Below, piece by piece: positions 10,962 through 22,800 of a DNA stretch of 64,000 nucleotides. Under the pieces are notes generated by a model that did not search any database, was not told the DNA's origin, and worked only from the letters and a program-made list of their open reading frames with translations. Both the position numbers and the translations under genes were made by a program. This DNA is from Ilyonectria destructans (Eukaryota > Ascomycota > Sordariomycetes > Hypocreales > Nectriaceae): positions 1,302,001-1,366,000 of the forward strand of contig JAHEWK010000008.1 in assembly GCA_020740775.1 (NCBI GenBank). The letters run 5' to 3'. Position 1 is the stretch's first letter; each line of letters opens with the position of its first letter.

Positions 10962-12992
10962 CTACATGAATTTGATCCTGTCCCAAAATGAGGGGCTATC
11001 CTTCTCAACTTCAGGCATGGGAGGGGCCTCAACAACTGTACTCCACGTCTCATTGCCATCAATGAACAGACGGTACTGCAGAGTGCTCTTGTCACCGTCC
11101 TTCTCCATTGTAAATGACCCAAACTTCGACATGCCTCCAGAGATGTATCTATGCAAATATTGTTAGAAGAGCAAATGGGGGAGGCATATTAGAACAAACT
11201 CACCTCATCATGACATCCTCATCGTCGGTTTGCTTGTAAGTAGGGAATGGCGACGCAAATTGGTTCAGCGGGCTGGTGGAGAACTCATGCGCAGTCGCGG
11301 ATTCGGGCCATCGGGACCCTGGCGGCGGCGGAAACTTAGTGGCGGCAAATTCGTGTCGATCCCCCGAAAGGATGATAACTCCAGTGCCTCGTGCGCCAGA
11401 ATCCCACATGTGCTCCAGAATCTTCTTCCGCTCAACGAGGAATCCGCCCCATGTGTCCTGAACATTGATGGGCCAATTCTTGGTGAAAGGGACAGATGAA
11501 GCAATGATCTTCCACTGAACTCCTTGAGGCTCTGGGCGGGCAAGCCAGGTCAAGAAGTCGGTCAGCTGTTCCTGGCCAAGCATGGTCTTGTCCGTCGCAT
11601 TGAAAGGAAGCTTGTTGTCCGATCGGTAGCTGCGAGTGTCCATCATGAAGAAGCTAGCGGGACCTTGAACAAACTCGTACCAGGTTGCTTTTTCACGTAT
11701 GCTCCTGGTACCGGCTGCCTGAGCCTTTGGAGGGTTGATATCGGCCTGGTAAATGTGCCAGGGATCGACGGCAGCATTGTAAATACCGGTGTTGTTTGAG
11801 GACCAGTCGTTGGAGATCTCATGGTCGTCAAGGACGTGGATCCAGCTCAGATTTTGAGCAACAGGGGCCCAGTCTGGTGAAGCATACACCTGGCGGTATT
11901 GCATGCGGTATTCTTCAACGGAAGCTCCAAATCGCTCTGGAACATCAACGTAGATGAAGTCACCGAGGAACAACATGAACTGAGCACCAAGTTCAGGAAG
12001 TTTGTCCGCCAGATGACGGAGACCCGGAATAGCCAAGGGGTGATCAAGTGGGTTGTAGGGAAAACGGGGTAGGATGCATGACGTAGAGAGGAAGGTAAAC
12101 TTCCCATCATGATACTCGGGCATGGAGCCAGCCTTGGGAGGGGAGAGGAATTCACCAGTGTGATTGTTGGAAGTTCTCCATTCGTATCGTCGTTGGTGTG
12201 AATGCGTAAGAGGCACGCTCAATGCAGCTGTGAAATCGGTAGTGTTGGCAGTCCATCTAACACCGCCGGCGGTCTGCCACATGGTGTTGTCAAAAGGGGG
12301 TTGAGGGTCCTTGATGTGGATTTCCAAGGTCACAGGCATCTTGGCCTGGTCCGGCTCGCGAATTAGGAACTTAGCCTCGGTGGGCGACACATATCCAAGT
12401 CGAACAAACGAGAGATCATCGGCAGGGTAGTACAGTCTCGCCCGGTAAAGAGCATCGGCAGTCAGGCTGACCAAGATGAGGTTGACCAAGAATGTCAAGA
12501 AAGAGGCGAAAGGTCGGGTGCTACTCGGCGCGCCAAATAGTAGAACTTTCCATGCTTTGGCAGGCTTCTCGCAGAGCACAACTTTCTCTTTGATGTCGAT
12601 TTCGTCCGTAACGACCTCGGGCCTGGGCGCGACTGCGACACCATCCTCGGTTAATAAGGGAGTTTTGGAGGTGACTGTTGTCTCTGTTACGGTCACGTCG
12701 ACCTTGTCCTCGACGACTTCAAGCTCGGGCGCAGTGAAGTAACTGGCGAAAAAAGATGGTACATATACGGCGAAGAGGGCGAAAGCGATCGAGGAGAAAT
12801 GTGCCTATGGTTTGAGTTAGGATCGAAATTCTTGAGCTATGTCGGGGAGCTCGGGGCCTACAGGGAACTGTGTGACGTGTTAGCTGGTTGATTGAGTAAA
12901 TAGGATAATGAACGAACAAGTCTGAAGAAAATAATGGCAGATATCCTCAAAGCGACCGAGGAAAGACCCGCGACAGTCTTCTGGATTGCCAT
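10962..12992 (-). CDS. Membrane-anchored PhoD-like metallophosphatase
   Basis: Predicted metal-dependent phosphatase/phosphodiesterase of the alkaline phosphatase D type. Exons are proposed as 12992-12918, 12867-12862 (a 6-nt microexon), 12804-11204 and 11148-10962, giving 622 aa, all phase-consistent. The last intron (11203-11149) is GTGAGT...GCATAG. The N-terminus is hydrophobic (SSVALRISAIIFF, then SSIAFALFAVYVPSFF), and a third hydrophobic helix (FASFLTFLVNLILVSLTAD) precedes the catalytic half, so the enzyme is probably membrane-bound. PhoD metal-site motifs are visible: LGDFIYVDVP (308-317), VLDDHEISNDW (about 351-361) and ILSGDRHEFAAT (about 515). The substrate is unknown. If the microexon is skipped, the frame is kept and two residues (Phe-Pro) are lost. 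Divergent from the p24 gene. Confidence 0.85.
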
Positions 12993-13490
12993 GCTGGGAG
13001 CTGGTCTTCCAGGGGGAAGCGTACGAGATAGGGAGAGCTAGGCAGGCGCCCAGATAGTGAGGGGTAGGCAGCTGGAATCTGTAAGGCTGAAGCTGTGTTT
13101 GATTTAAAGAGAGTGTCGAATTGAAGCGGGGGATTGAGTTGTCAATTCAACCTCATGGCATGGTGAGACAATGTGTTTGTGCAAGACAAAATCAGGTCGA
13201 GGTTGAGATGACGGAGGGAGCTCGTATCATGGACCGGAAATACGTACTGTGTGAGGTCACTCTACGCAATCACGTCTCAAACGCGTTGTTCCCAAATTAC
13301 CTTACTGTGGCGTACCGGTCATTTTAAAGTGTGGCTGGTGCGCCCGCCGGGTGTTGCAAAAATCCGTGCCGAATCTCAATCGTGGCCCGTTCGATCCCCT
13401 AGGTACAGCGCAGCATCCACACCCGCTTTGGCGACAGCTTGTCCTGAACCAGCTGCTCTGCACGCGACAACATCCCACAACACAACCACC
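12993..13490. promoter_or_regulatory. Divergent promoter region, PhoD phosphatase and p24 gene
   Basis: 498 nt between two divergent starts. Short ORFs here have no family signal. The stretch just before 13491 is CA-rich (cacaaccacc), a common fungal 5' leader composition. Confidence 0.45.
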
Positions 13491-14285
13491 ATGAGACTTC
13501 CGACATTGCTCGCCGGCATTATCGCCTGCTTGGTGACCGACGTTACCGCCACCGCCCTCACCTACAAACTTTCCGCCAACGAGAAGGCCTGCTTTTACAC
13601 CACTACGAAAAAGGAGGCTGAGAAGATCGCATTCTACTTTGCTGTGAGCCTACCCGAGAAATCGATATACAAAGGGGCTCTAGCTTAACATGGGACTTAG
13701 GTTCAATCTGGTGGTTCTTTCGATGTCGACTACATCGTCGAGGGTCCCAATGGCAAGGTCATCATGGATGGCCAGAAGGAGCGACAAGGCGACTTTGTCT
13801 TCTCTGCAAACACCATCGGCGAATACTCGTTCTGCTTCGACAACGAGATGAGTACTTTCGCCGAGAAGTTCGTCGACTTCGAGATTGCGGTTAGTGCAAT
13901 GCGCGACTTCGCTTGGGAACAACCAACTAACTCTGTGACTAGGTCGAGAACGAGCAACGAGCCCAGCTGCCTTCTAAGCAGGGCACCACCCCCGAGCAGA
14001 CCTCGATCCTGGAGGAGTCTATTTTTAAGGTCTCCGGACAGCTCTCCACCATTTCCCGAAACCAGAAGTACTTCCGAACTCGCGAGAACCGTAACTTCGC
14101 CACCGTCAACAGCACTGAGGCCCGAATCGTCAACTTCAGCTTGATCCAGATCGGCCTCATTGTCTGTATGGGTGCGCTGCAGGTGTTTGTTGTCAGGTTC
14201 TTCTTCCAGGTATGTTACGTCTCTTGTCTGTTGCGAAGTGTCAAGCTAACCCCTCGGACAGGGAGCGCGCAAGGGCTACGTGTAA
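13491..14285 (+). CDS. p24/emp24 family cargo receptor (COPII vesicle)
   Basis: Type I membrane protein cycling between ER and Golgi and helping load cargo such as GPI proteins into COPII vesicles. Four exons: 13491-13643, 13701-13889, 13943-14209 and 14262-14285, giving 210 aa. A signal peptide (MRLPTLLAGIIACLVTDVTA) precedes a GOLD domain with the conserved Cys pair (EKACFY and YSFCFD). A coiled-coil segment (LEESIFKVSGQLSTISRN) and a TM helix (LIQIGLIVCMGALQVFVV) follow, with a very short cytosolic tail, RFFFQGARKGYV. The FF pair is the COPII-binding signal of p24 tails. A strict KKXX retrieval signal is absent. The sequence looks closest to the gamma (Erp3/Erp5-like) branch, but I would not fix the subfamily. 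The last exon codes for only seven residues. Confidence 0.9.
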
Positions 14286-14815
14286 AGGTGTCCGTTTATT
14301 CCAAGCTGGATCTGGATTTTACGAGGCGCAGGTTGAAAAGGAGGTTGGCACTGGGAACATTATGTATAATCAATGGAAGCATGGCCTGTGGCTGGCTGAC
14401 GGCCTTTCGTGGATTTGTCCTCAGGTAACCGGGAGCTGTGCATTGTCGTGAGCGAAGTCGGGATGATGTTGTCATGATGTGCTTTTACAAATAGAAAGGC
14501 GCGGTTGTTTGTAATAACTTGCGTTATCCATGCGATCGGCGAGGCAATCGTGATTAATCCTAACTTTATAACGAAACCAAACCTAAAGGCATAGTCCCAT
14601 CTATTTTGGTATTGTTCCTTATTCTCATTGATGTATTCTTCTCTGTCTGCAATCATTAGAAGTCATCCCATCTTACATGGGGCAGCAAGATCTTGGCGCA
14701 GCGCGTGTGGCATGCATTCGGCGCTAAGCCACATTTAGCGCGCCGCCTCTTTGAAATTCTAGGCTGGGCCGTGAACCTTCAAGCTTCAACCAACTTCATC
14801 CCAACCGACAACAAA

Positions 14816-16621
14816 ATGACGTCGATCGTCGGGTCGCTTCAGGCTGCACTCCCCAAGCCCAAGTATACGGGCGAGGATGAGGAGGCTCCCGCGCGGGCGC
14901 AGCAGCGAGGCCCGCGCATCGTGGGCCCAGGCCAGCTCGACGAGACGCAACTCGTCCTCAAGCGCTCCGGCCCTCCTCCTTACGGCCAACGAACTGGATG
15001 GCGACCGCGGTCGCAAGAGGATTTCGGCGATGGAGGCGCTTTCCCCGAGATTCCAGTTGCCCAGTACCCCCTAGACATGGGCAAGAAGGGCGCGACGACG
15101 AGCAACGCGCTGGCGATTCAGGTCGACTCCGAAGGCAAGGTCAAATTCGACGCCCTCGCACGACAGGGACACGGCGAGGGTCGCATCGTTCACACGTCAT
15201 TCAAGGACCTGATCCCTCTACGACAACGCGCCGACGCGGGCGAGATCGATCTGTCACGACCAGACAAGCAAACGGTGGAGGCCACAACGGAGAGGACCAA
15301 GAATGCCCTGGCAGCACTGGTCAGCGGCGCCGTGGCTACGCAGAAACCGAAGCCCAACATTGGACAGCGGAGTGACCCGACCTTTGTGCGATATACCCCG
15401 GCGAACCACATGGGCGACAACTCGAAGAAGCAAGACCGCATCATGAAGATCGTTGAGCGACAACGCGACCCGTTGGAGCCCCCCAAGTTTAAGCACAAGA
15501 AGATTCCTCGTGGCCCTCCGTCACCGCCACCCCCAGTCATGCACTCGCCCCCACGAAAGCTCACGGCCGAAGACCAGGAGATGTGGAAGATTCCTCCCCC
15601 CGTCTCCAACTGGAAGAACCCGAAGGGTTTTACTGTGCCATTGGACAAGAGACTGGCAGCCGACGGCAGAGGACTACAGGACCTGGCTATCAGCGACAAG
15701 CATGCTCAGTTTGCTGAGGCTGTCAAGATGGCAGAACGTCATGCCCGTGAGGAGGTCCAACAGCGAGCAATGATGCAACAGCGATTGGCGGAGAAGGAGA
15801 AGGCACAGAAGGAAGATAATCTTCGAGAGTTGGCCCAGAAAGCCAGAGAGGACCGTGCAGGTGCTCGCCGTGGACGAAGGGACTCTAGAGACTCTAGAGA
15901 CTCGCGAGACTCGAGGTCACGATCGCGAAGCTACAGCGACTCTGGATCTGACCGGTCTGACAGTGAAGGAGAGGAGGTCAGAGAGCGTGTGAAGGCTCGA
16001 CAGGATAAACAGCGAGACGAAGAGCGAAAGCTGCGTCAGAACCGCATGGGCGCTGAGCGCCGAGCTCAGGTCATGGCCCGCGAACAGAACCGAGACATTT
16101 CCGAGAAGGTTGCGCTGGGCCTGGCGAAGCCTACACAATCTAAAGAAACCATGTACGACTCGAGGTTATTCAACCAGTCCAGTGGATTCGATAGTGGCTT
16201 CAATGAAGACAACCATTACGACAAGCCACTGTTTGCAGCGCAGGACGCAATCAGCAGCATCTACCGACCTCGACAAAATATGGACGACGATGATGCTGAG
16301 GGTGGTGACCAAGAGATGGCCAAGATTCAAAAGGCTAGCCGGTTTGGTGACGCGTTGGGCAAGGGTACTTTCAAGGGCGCCGCCGACGTTGAGGTCAGTT
16401 TGTCTATGTTCTCTTCCTGTGATGGATTTTCACTAACTAAGCAATCACAGGCGCGCGAGGGACCAGTTCAGTTTGAGAAGGATTCAGTAGACCCGTTTAA
16501 TGTGGACAAGTTTTTGTCCGAGGTGGACCAAACTTCGTCGTCCAAGCGAGGCTACGGTTTGCAGGAAGAAGAGAGCCGGCAGTCAAAGCGGCCGCGTGTT
16601 GACGACGATGACGAGGATTAA
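14816..16621 (+). CDS. prp45: SNW/SKIP-family pre-mRNA splicing factor (Prp45-like)
   Basis: Spliceosomal scaffold of the NineTeen-related/Prp19 assembly and transcription co-regulator, nuclear. Exons are 14816-16393 and 16451-16621, giving 582 aa. The family hallmark SNWKNPKGFTVPLDKR is at about 264-279, preceded by a proline-rich segment (GPPSPPPPVMHSPP) and followed by a charged coiled-coil region. A short RS block (RDSRDSRDSRSRSRS, about 355-375) lies further on. The C-terminus holds RPRQNMDDDD and a final acidic patch. Start: ATG at 14816 (MTSIVGSLQ), since the upstream part of the open frame lacks a usable ATG and family similarity. The intron (GTCAGT, CACTAAC branch, CACAG) is exactly 57 nt and stop-free, so retention would insert 19 residues without breaking the frame. 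Confidence 0.93.
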   Translation: MTSIVGSLQAALPKPKYTGEDEEAPARAQQRGPRIVGPGQLDETQLVLKRSGPPPYGQRTGWRPRSQEDFGDGGAFPEIPVAQYPLDMGKKGATTSNALAIQVDSEGKVKFDALARQGHGEGRIVHTSFKDLIPLRQRADAGEIDLSRPDKQTVEATTERTKNALAALVSGAVATQKPKPNIGQRSDPTFVRYTPANHMGDNSKKQDRIMKIVERQRDPLEPPKFKHKKIPRGPPSPPPPVMHSPPRKLTAEDQEMWKIPPPVSNWKNPKGFTVPLDKRLAADGRGLQDLAISDKHAQFAEAVKMAERHAREEVQQRAMMQQRLAEKEKAQKEDNLRELAQKAREDRAGARRGRRDSRDSRDSRDSRSRSRSYSDSGSDRSDSEGEEVRERVKARQDKQRDEERKLRQNRMGAERRAQVMAREQNRDISEKVALGLAKPTQSKETMYDSRLFNQSSGFDSGFNEDNHYDKPLFAAQDAISSIYRPRQNMDDDDAEGGDQEMAKIQKASRFGDALGKGTFKGAADVEVSLSMFSSCDGFSLTKQSQAREGPVQFEKDSVDPFNVDKFLSEVDQTSSSKRGYGLQEEESRQSKRPRVDDDDED

Positions 16622-17302
16622 GGATATCGGCTGCTCGGTATGTCATTGTACCAATAGACTCTGTTTGGGGGCGTCAATAAACATGTTCTCGGGTTATCAC
16701 AGAAACCTGGTGTCCAGAAGATCCGATCATCCGAGCGAGACACTCGGTCCATGTCGTACCGTTACTTTGCCAGGTGTCTTCTAGTCCCGTAATTGGCCGT
16801 CTTAATACGTGGAAATATCTCCAACTTCTCCGGACCACGGAACGATTGCGTCGATTTGCGGGGTCTAATATCCGAGCCCTCGACGCTCGACGAACCTGTG
16901 ATGGAATTTTGCAGGCCACCGCCTTGGGAACCGCACCACCAGAACTGCGGCATGCCAGATCTGTGTCATAGTCCGCTCTTGGCTCCCGGTCGTTTCGGCC
17001 CTCTTTGGCCCGATGGCCGAGGGTTGACGGTGAGTCCCCCCATTTTGAGTCGTCGTCTAAACCTGAACTTGATGCGATCGGCAGCTCCCCACGGGGTAGC
17101 TCACGAGCTACTCCAGACATTGGGCTCACCAGACCGTCCGCTCAATTCCCCCACAAACGAACGATGGGGGCGGCTGTGGGGTTGGGACGGGGACGGGGAC
17201 GGGGGAGGCATCTTGTTTATAAGGTCGGGTCGAGCATGTCGAATCGGGGTTTGATCAGCAGCCCTGGAAGCTCTCCTTTCATCCCTGTCAATCGCCAGCA
17301 AA
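16622..17302. promoter_or_regulatory. Promoter region of the rhamnogalacturonan lyase gene
   Basis: 681 nt upstream of the PL4 start. A TATA-like tttataagg lies at 17216-17224, about 80 nt before the ATG. Two matches to the carbon-repressor CreA/Cre1 consensus SYGGRG (GTGGGG) occur at 17176-17181 (+) and 17087-17092 (-). A ggggac-type tandem run lies at 17184-17205. Matches this short occur by chance, so catabolite repression is a reasonable expectation for this enzyme class rather than a proof. Confidence 0.5.
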
Positions 17303-19526
17303 ATGAAGTTTCCGAAGCTCTCGGGAGCAACTCTCCTCGTCTCGCTGCTTCAGGCACCCCAATGGACGGCCGCGAAGCTAGCAGCAAATGAGACCGACAC
17401 CAACCTCGTCATCGCCAACGACCGGCTCTATGCTGCCGTGGCGAAGAATGGAGGCTCCATCGTCACCCTCACTCTCGATGGGCAGAACTTGTTGGGAACA
17501 CGCTCAGGAGCCACCGGCCAGGGCCCGTACCTTGACTGCTACTGCACCCCGGCCGGATTCTGGACTCCCGGGTCTGTCAATCCAACCTATAAGCTGTTCA
17601 AGGGAACCGACTCCTCCGGCACCGACTACGGCGGCATCATGATGTCCGACACCTATGCTCAGACCGGCCAAGTCCTCCAGCAGTACTGGTTCCTTCGAGA
17701 CGGAGAGACGGGCCTGCATACGTTCAGCAGAGTGGCGTACCACAATGAGACGACGCCGTTCTTGCGCAACCTGCAGGAGATGCGCACTCTGTTCCGCCCG
17801 AACAGCAACATTTGGACTCATCTCCTCACCAACGAGGATCAATATGCGCCGCTGCCTGGAAATGCGGCCAAGGCCAGCCAGGTCGTGGTGCAGGATGCGA
17901 CCTGGGATATGAGCGCCGCGCCGAACGATGCCTACGTTCAACAGGAGTCTGATTACTTCACAAAGTACACTTTCCAGGATAGCTGGAGAGATGTCACAGC
18001 CTATGGAATGTAAGTTGAATTGGAAGCGACATTGATAGAACTGGCTGACCTGGACACGCTAGGTTTGCGGACGGCTCGAACACCGACGACGGCAAGACTT
18101 ACGGAGCTTGGATGGTCATGAACACCAAGGACACCTACTTCGGCGGACCTTTGCACTCGGATCTCACAGTTGACGGAATTGTGTACAACTACATCAGCTC
18201 CAACCACCACGGTGACCAGACGGTGAGTGGCTATGCACTGTCAGTTGAGCATGAACTAACATACCGCAGCCCAACATTACCAACGGCTTTGACCGAACCT
18301 TTGGACCTGTAAGTCTCCCAGAAACCCACATGACGGATCTCTCTAACAAATAGTAGCAATACTTCCACTTCAACAGCTTCCCCGCCGACACTGATATCCT
18401 GACCGCTCACGCCGACGCCGTGCAGTATGCCGACCCTGAGTGGAACGCCGACTTTTACGACTCCATTGCCGAGCATGTTCCCAACTATGTGACATCGAAG
18501 AAGCGTGGTACCTTTAAGCTCAAAGCCAGTATCCCGAAGGGTGCCAAGAACGCCATTGCAGTGCTCGCTCAGGAAGGCGTTGACTTCCAGGACAATGTCT
18601 TCGATACCTCGGCATATCAGTACTGGGGCGACATTGACAAAAACGGCTATGCCAGCATCCCCATGGTCAAGGCGGGCACATACCGTTTGACTATTTATGC
18701 CGATGGCGTCTTTGGGCAATTTACACAGGACAAGATCAAGATCAAGTCAGGGAAGACCGAGACCACGAAAGTGACGTGGAAGGAAGAAGCCGCCGGCAAG
18801 GAACTTTGGCGCATCGGCACCCCAGACAAGTCGTCTGGCGAATACCGCCACGGCTACGAGCGTGACACCGAGCACCCGCGCCAGCCGGAGCAGTACCGCA
18901 TCTACTGGGCCGCATACGACTTCCCCAACGACTTCCCCGAAGGCGTGCGCTTCAAGGTCGGCGAGAGCGATGTGGCCCAAGACCTAAACTACGTGCACTG
19001 GAGCGTCTTTGGCGGGCGCGCGAACTCGGTGCGGACCGAAGAGTACGTGGGCAACGGCGATGTGAACAACTGGACCATCGCCTTTGATCTCAAGGACTCG
19101 CAGATCCGACGGAAGGACAAGGCGACGTTCACTGTTCAGCTTGCGGGCGCCAAGACGGCGGCTGGTAACACGGATGTGTACAATGCCTCGGAGCCGCACT
19201 CCAACCTGAAGTATACCGTGAATGTCAACGGAAAGGACCTCAAGCCCTGGGTCATCCCGTAAGTCGACTCTTGAAATGTGCGTGTGAAAGCGGCACTTGC
19301 TAACGATTGAAATGGCAGATACTATCACAGCAGTTCTTGTGCGGTTCGATCTGCCGTCATCTGCTACAACATTGCGCAAAAGTTTGTCTTTGACGCAGGA
19401 CTTCTCAAAAAGGGCGAGAACGAGATCGTCTTGAGTCTGCCGTATAACGCTACCGACTACGAGTCGGCTGTGTTGCCGTCCTCCGTGTATGTGCAGTACG
19501 ATGCACTGCGGTTGGAGATCAATTAA
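17303..19526 (+). CDS. Secreted rhamnogalacturonan lyase, PL4 family
   Basis: Cleaves the rhamnose-galacturonic acid backbone of pectin rhamnogalacturonan I by beta-elimination, outside the cell. Five exons: 17303-18009, 18063-18222, 18270-18308, 18357-19258 and 19319-19526, giving 671 aa. A signal peptide (MKFPKLSGATLLVSLL...) is followed by the N-terminal catalytic beta-sandwich domain (IANDRLYAAVAKNGGSI, GPYLDCYC, then GMFADGSNTDDGKTYGAW). A fibronectin-like middle domain follows (GTFKLKASIPKG), then a C-terminal carbohydrate-binding jelly roll (ELWRIGTPDKSSGEYRHG, then FDLKDSQIR, then VRSAVICYNI). The length and the three-domain order fit fungal RglB-type PL4 enzymes, and GEYRHG/WRIG is a PL4 signature. 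Exon 3 codes for only 13 residues. The acceptor before exon 4 is a TAGTAG doublet, and only the second AG avoids a stop. Confidence 0.92.
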
Positions 19527-19883
19527 GCCGCCCATGTGTCAGGGTTAATTGTGATGCTGATGGGAGTCGCTCCCAGCACTAGGCTGGGAGCGGGATTGGC
19601 AACGGGATTGAGATCGAGCCTCGTGCCGACCGGGATGAATCGGTTATCGGCCTTTGTCATCTCACTCTAAAATAGATTAATACCAAACACGTGAAACGTG
19701 ATATGATTACTGGAAGTGAGCTAGAAGAACTATGAGAGGAAGACAAGCGAGTGTTGATTGTGAATGAACCGTCCCCGACGGCTCTTGCTACATGTATGTA
19801 TGCCACCCCGAGATAATGGGACAAAGACAACGATCTTAGAAAAGGTCCTGATTACCCGAGCGTGGTTGTGTAATTCCTTGCCC
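19527..19883. other. Short intergenic region between convergent PL4 and tyrosinase genes
   Basis: 357 nt of 3' flank. A small imperfect hairpin (tgggagtcgctcccag) follows the PL4 stop at about 19561. Nothing else seen. Confidence 0.45.
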
Positions 19884-22800
19884 CTAGTTCTGCGTATCCA
19901 GCCAGAAGACCTTCGGCTCGAAACCCGGCATCTTCATATAGTCATCAGCAGTGACTATCTTGCCAGTCTCCAAGTTGGTGACAATGATCTGGACATGATC
20001 ATTTTTGGAGTCTCCCTCTCGTAATTTATCTGCAACCCTTTCTGCACTCAACACCCTGGATGCTTCAGGCTGTCGACATCGGCGCGTACTCTGCCGTCCA
20101 GAATTGGCTTCAGGACCCATCCCAAGACGAGTGATCTGCCCGATGAAGTCCGGATTGCCGACTACATCTACTGCGAATGACTTGGCTTGTGGTGTGAACA
20201 CGTCGATCCGATAACTGGAATCCGTGCAGCCAACGCCAGAGAATACCACGTAGGGGACCTTCTTCTTGGCCGGGGCCGCTGTACGGTTTGCCGAGACACT
20301 TACTGCTTGAGGTTGTTCTACAAGCAAACTAATGGCCCGGCCGCCGCTCGGTTTCGGGGTAGGGAACACTACCGGTGGAGTGAAAACATCCTTGGAAAGG
20401 GGCGGAGCGTACATGTACCCCAAAGCCCGAGTGTCTTTGGCCATGTCGCCAATGGTGGTATATTTCCATCTGCGGGGATCATCATAGGACACTTTGGTAC
20501 CATTATCCATGAAGGGCTGCAGGGGAAAGTTTGACGTATACTGGTTGCCAGGGTGAGATTCCATGAATATGCCCGCGAGGCGGTCCATGTTGGCATGGTA
20601 CGAGAGGAAGATGGGATCAAATGCTGTGTAAGTGTTGTCCGCCTAATGCATTGTTAGAATGTGTAAAAGTTTAATAGATCATTATTGGGAGGCTTACCAT
20701 ATCTGGGCCAATGAAGCCATGGAAGTTATCGTGAACCTGTTCAAAGAGTCCATCAAAATCGAAGCGGTGACGATACCAAGAATCTGGATTATTCTCTCCA
20801 AATTGTTGGATGAATGCCCATGGAATCCCGAATGATTGTGCCGTGGCTGAGGAGGTGTACGTTGACTGACTCAATGCATGGGTGATTTGCTCGTGGTACA
20901 ATTTGAAGAGACCAATCTTTTCGGCCCACGCAGGAGACTTCTCTCTTTCCGAAAGGAAGGGATAGCGCGTCACATAGCGGTTCCCAGGAAATTTCGACTT
21001 GCCGTCCAAAGACAACGCGTATTTGAGCGGATTGCATCGAGTTTTCTGATCCTCTGGGGAGATGTAGTGATCGTCAAAGAAGACGGACGGAACACCTGCG
21101 AATGGGGAGTCCTCAGTCACCGAATCAACAGCATAGCCGTTCCAGTAAGGGATCGGAAAGTCAATGAGTTCTTCGACGTATGTCAAGTAGGCTCGGTGCC
21201 ACATGAAAGTTGCCTCCTGATAGTGAAGACACCAGTGCGCGTCTGCGCATCGGTTAGTTGAGCTGCCAAAGCCACGCTTTTCACTGCGTGAACTTACGAA
21301 TTCGTCCAAGCTCTTGCCACTTGGAACCAATTTCGCCCACGCCTAAGACATTCTCAAGTTTTGACTGGTAGACGGCGAGCTCCTCTCGAGTGAGGCTCAT
21401 GATGTCCCGCCGAACGCGATAGGTTGGAATAGGATCCGGTGATTTCGGGATGATTATCTTGGGATAAACAATGGATGATGAATTCAGCGGAAACCCGTTG
21501 TGAGCCCAACTGCGGAGAGTTTCCAACGCCTCTTCTGGCCAGTAGTCCTGCGGATCCGGGGTGATAGGCATCGATTTCGAGCGGAGGTGTTGGTAGATCG
21601 ATTCGATGTTATCTTTCACGGCACCGTAATTGTTGAGTGTCAAGGATCCATAGTAAGCCATGGCCTCGACCCAATCGTTACCCGTATCTTTTCTTCTCGC
21701 TTCAGGGATCCAATAGGGCTCCGTGAACAGAGCAAGTACATCATCTTCCCACGTGGGATAGACCGGGGACTTGACAGAGTTCGAGGTGAGCGACAATGCA
21801 TCACTGACTTGGGCTTTCTTGACAAAAGGACAACCGCCATTCGCCGAAACTGCGGTGGAAGATTTCGATGAGCCTTGACAAGGAAGCACTAAGAGCGACG
21901 GCCGTGGAAGATGTGCGATTGAAAGAGGCCCATTTGGCTCAGGGGAAATAACTTGGACGAGCTCTGGATTGACGCTTGCGAGATTGCGTGTCCACTCGAG
22001 GAGGAAGTTTTGACCACGAGCCGGCATTGGTTGGACTCTTCCTTCCGCTGTCATCTCCAGAAACGGACTGTCGTACGGAATGTTCAATGCGTACGGCATA
22101 GAGGAGTCGAACTCATCAAGCGGTAGAGGTCGGTAGATGCGCCGCCGCGATTCCGCTAGAGAAAGGTAGGATACGAGGGCTTCAGCCTTGGTTTCCTTTC
22201 CTCCAAGGTAAGTTTCTATCGCCTCGAAATAGTTGGCGATATTTTGCTGGTGTGTAGCAAGATCAAGCTTGAGAAGCTGGATGAACTGGTACTCTGGGCT
22301 GTCCGCGATCTCAGCCTTCACGTAGGATGAGTTGGTGACGTTGGTAATGAATTGCGCATCTAAGTCGTAGGTTGTGCCATTCCAAGTCGTATTCTGCGGA
22401 ACATACTGCATCAAGATACCACGTCTCCATGAATAGATAGGATTCCAGAAGTCGAGCATCATGAGAGCGTTGAAGGTGTTGGTAGAAAACAAGCCAAGCC
22501 ACTTGTTTGGGCCCAGCTTCTTCAGCGTTTGCATCTTCGCAACACCTTGGGCATCCTCATTTGAGGCATGCAGAATGTTGAATTGAGCTTGGCCCTCGTT
22601 GTCTTGAAGAATGACTCTGAATGCAAGAACCTTCTCTCCTGGAAGGTCCTCCCTTTCATCTCCACCAAGTGCTGTAAGTGGAAGTTCCACGTAGCCTGGG
22701 GGTTTTGGCTCAGATTTGACGACATTGATGCGTTGCAGGATGGATAGACCTAGTGCTTTGGCAGCGGTCTGGTAATCTTCCTCGGTGACGGAGACATTCA

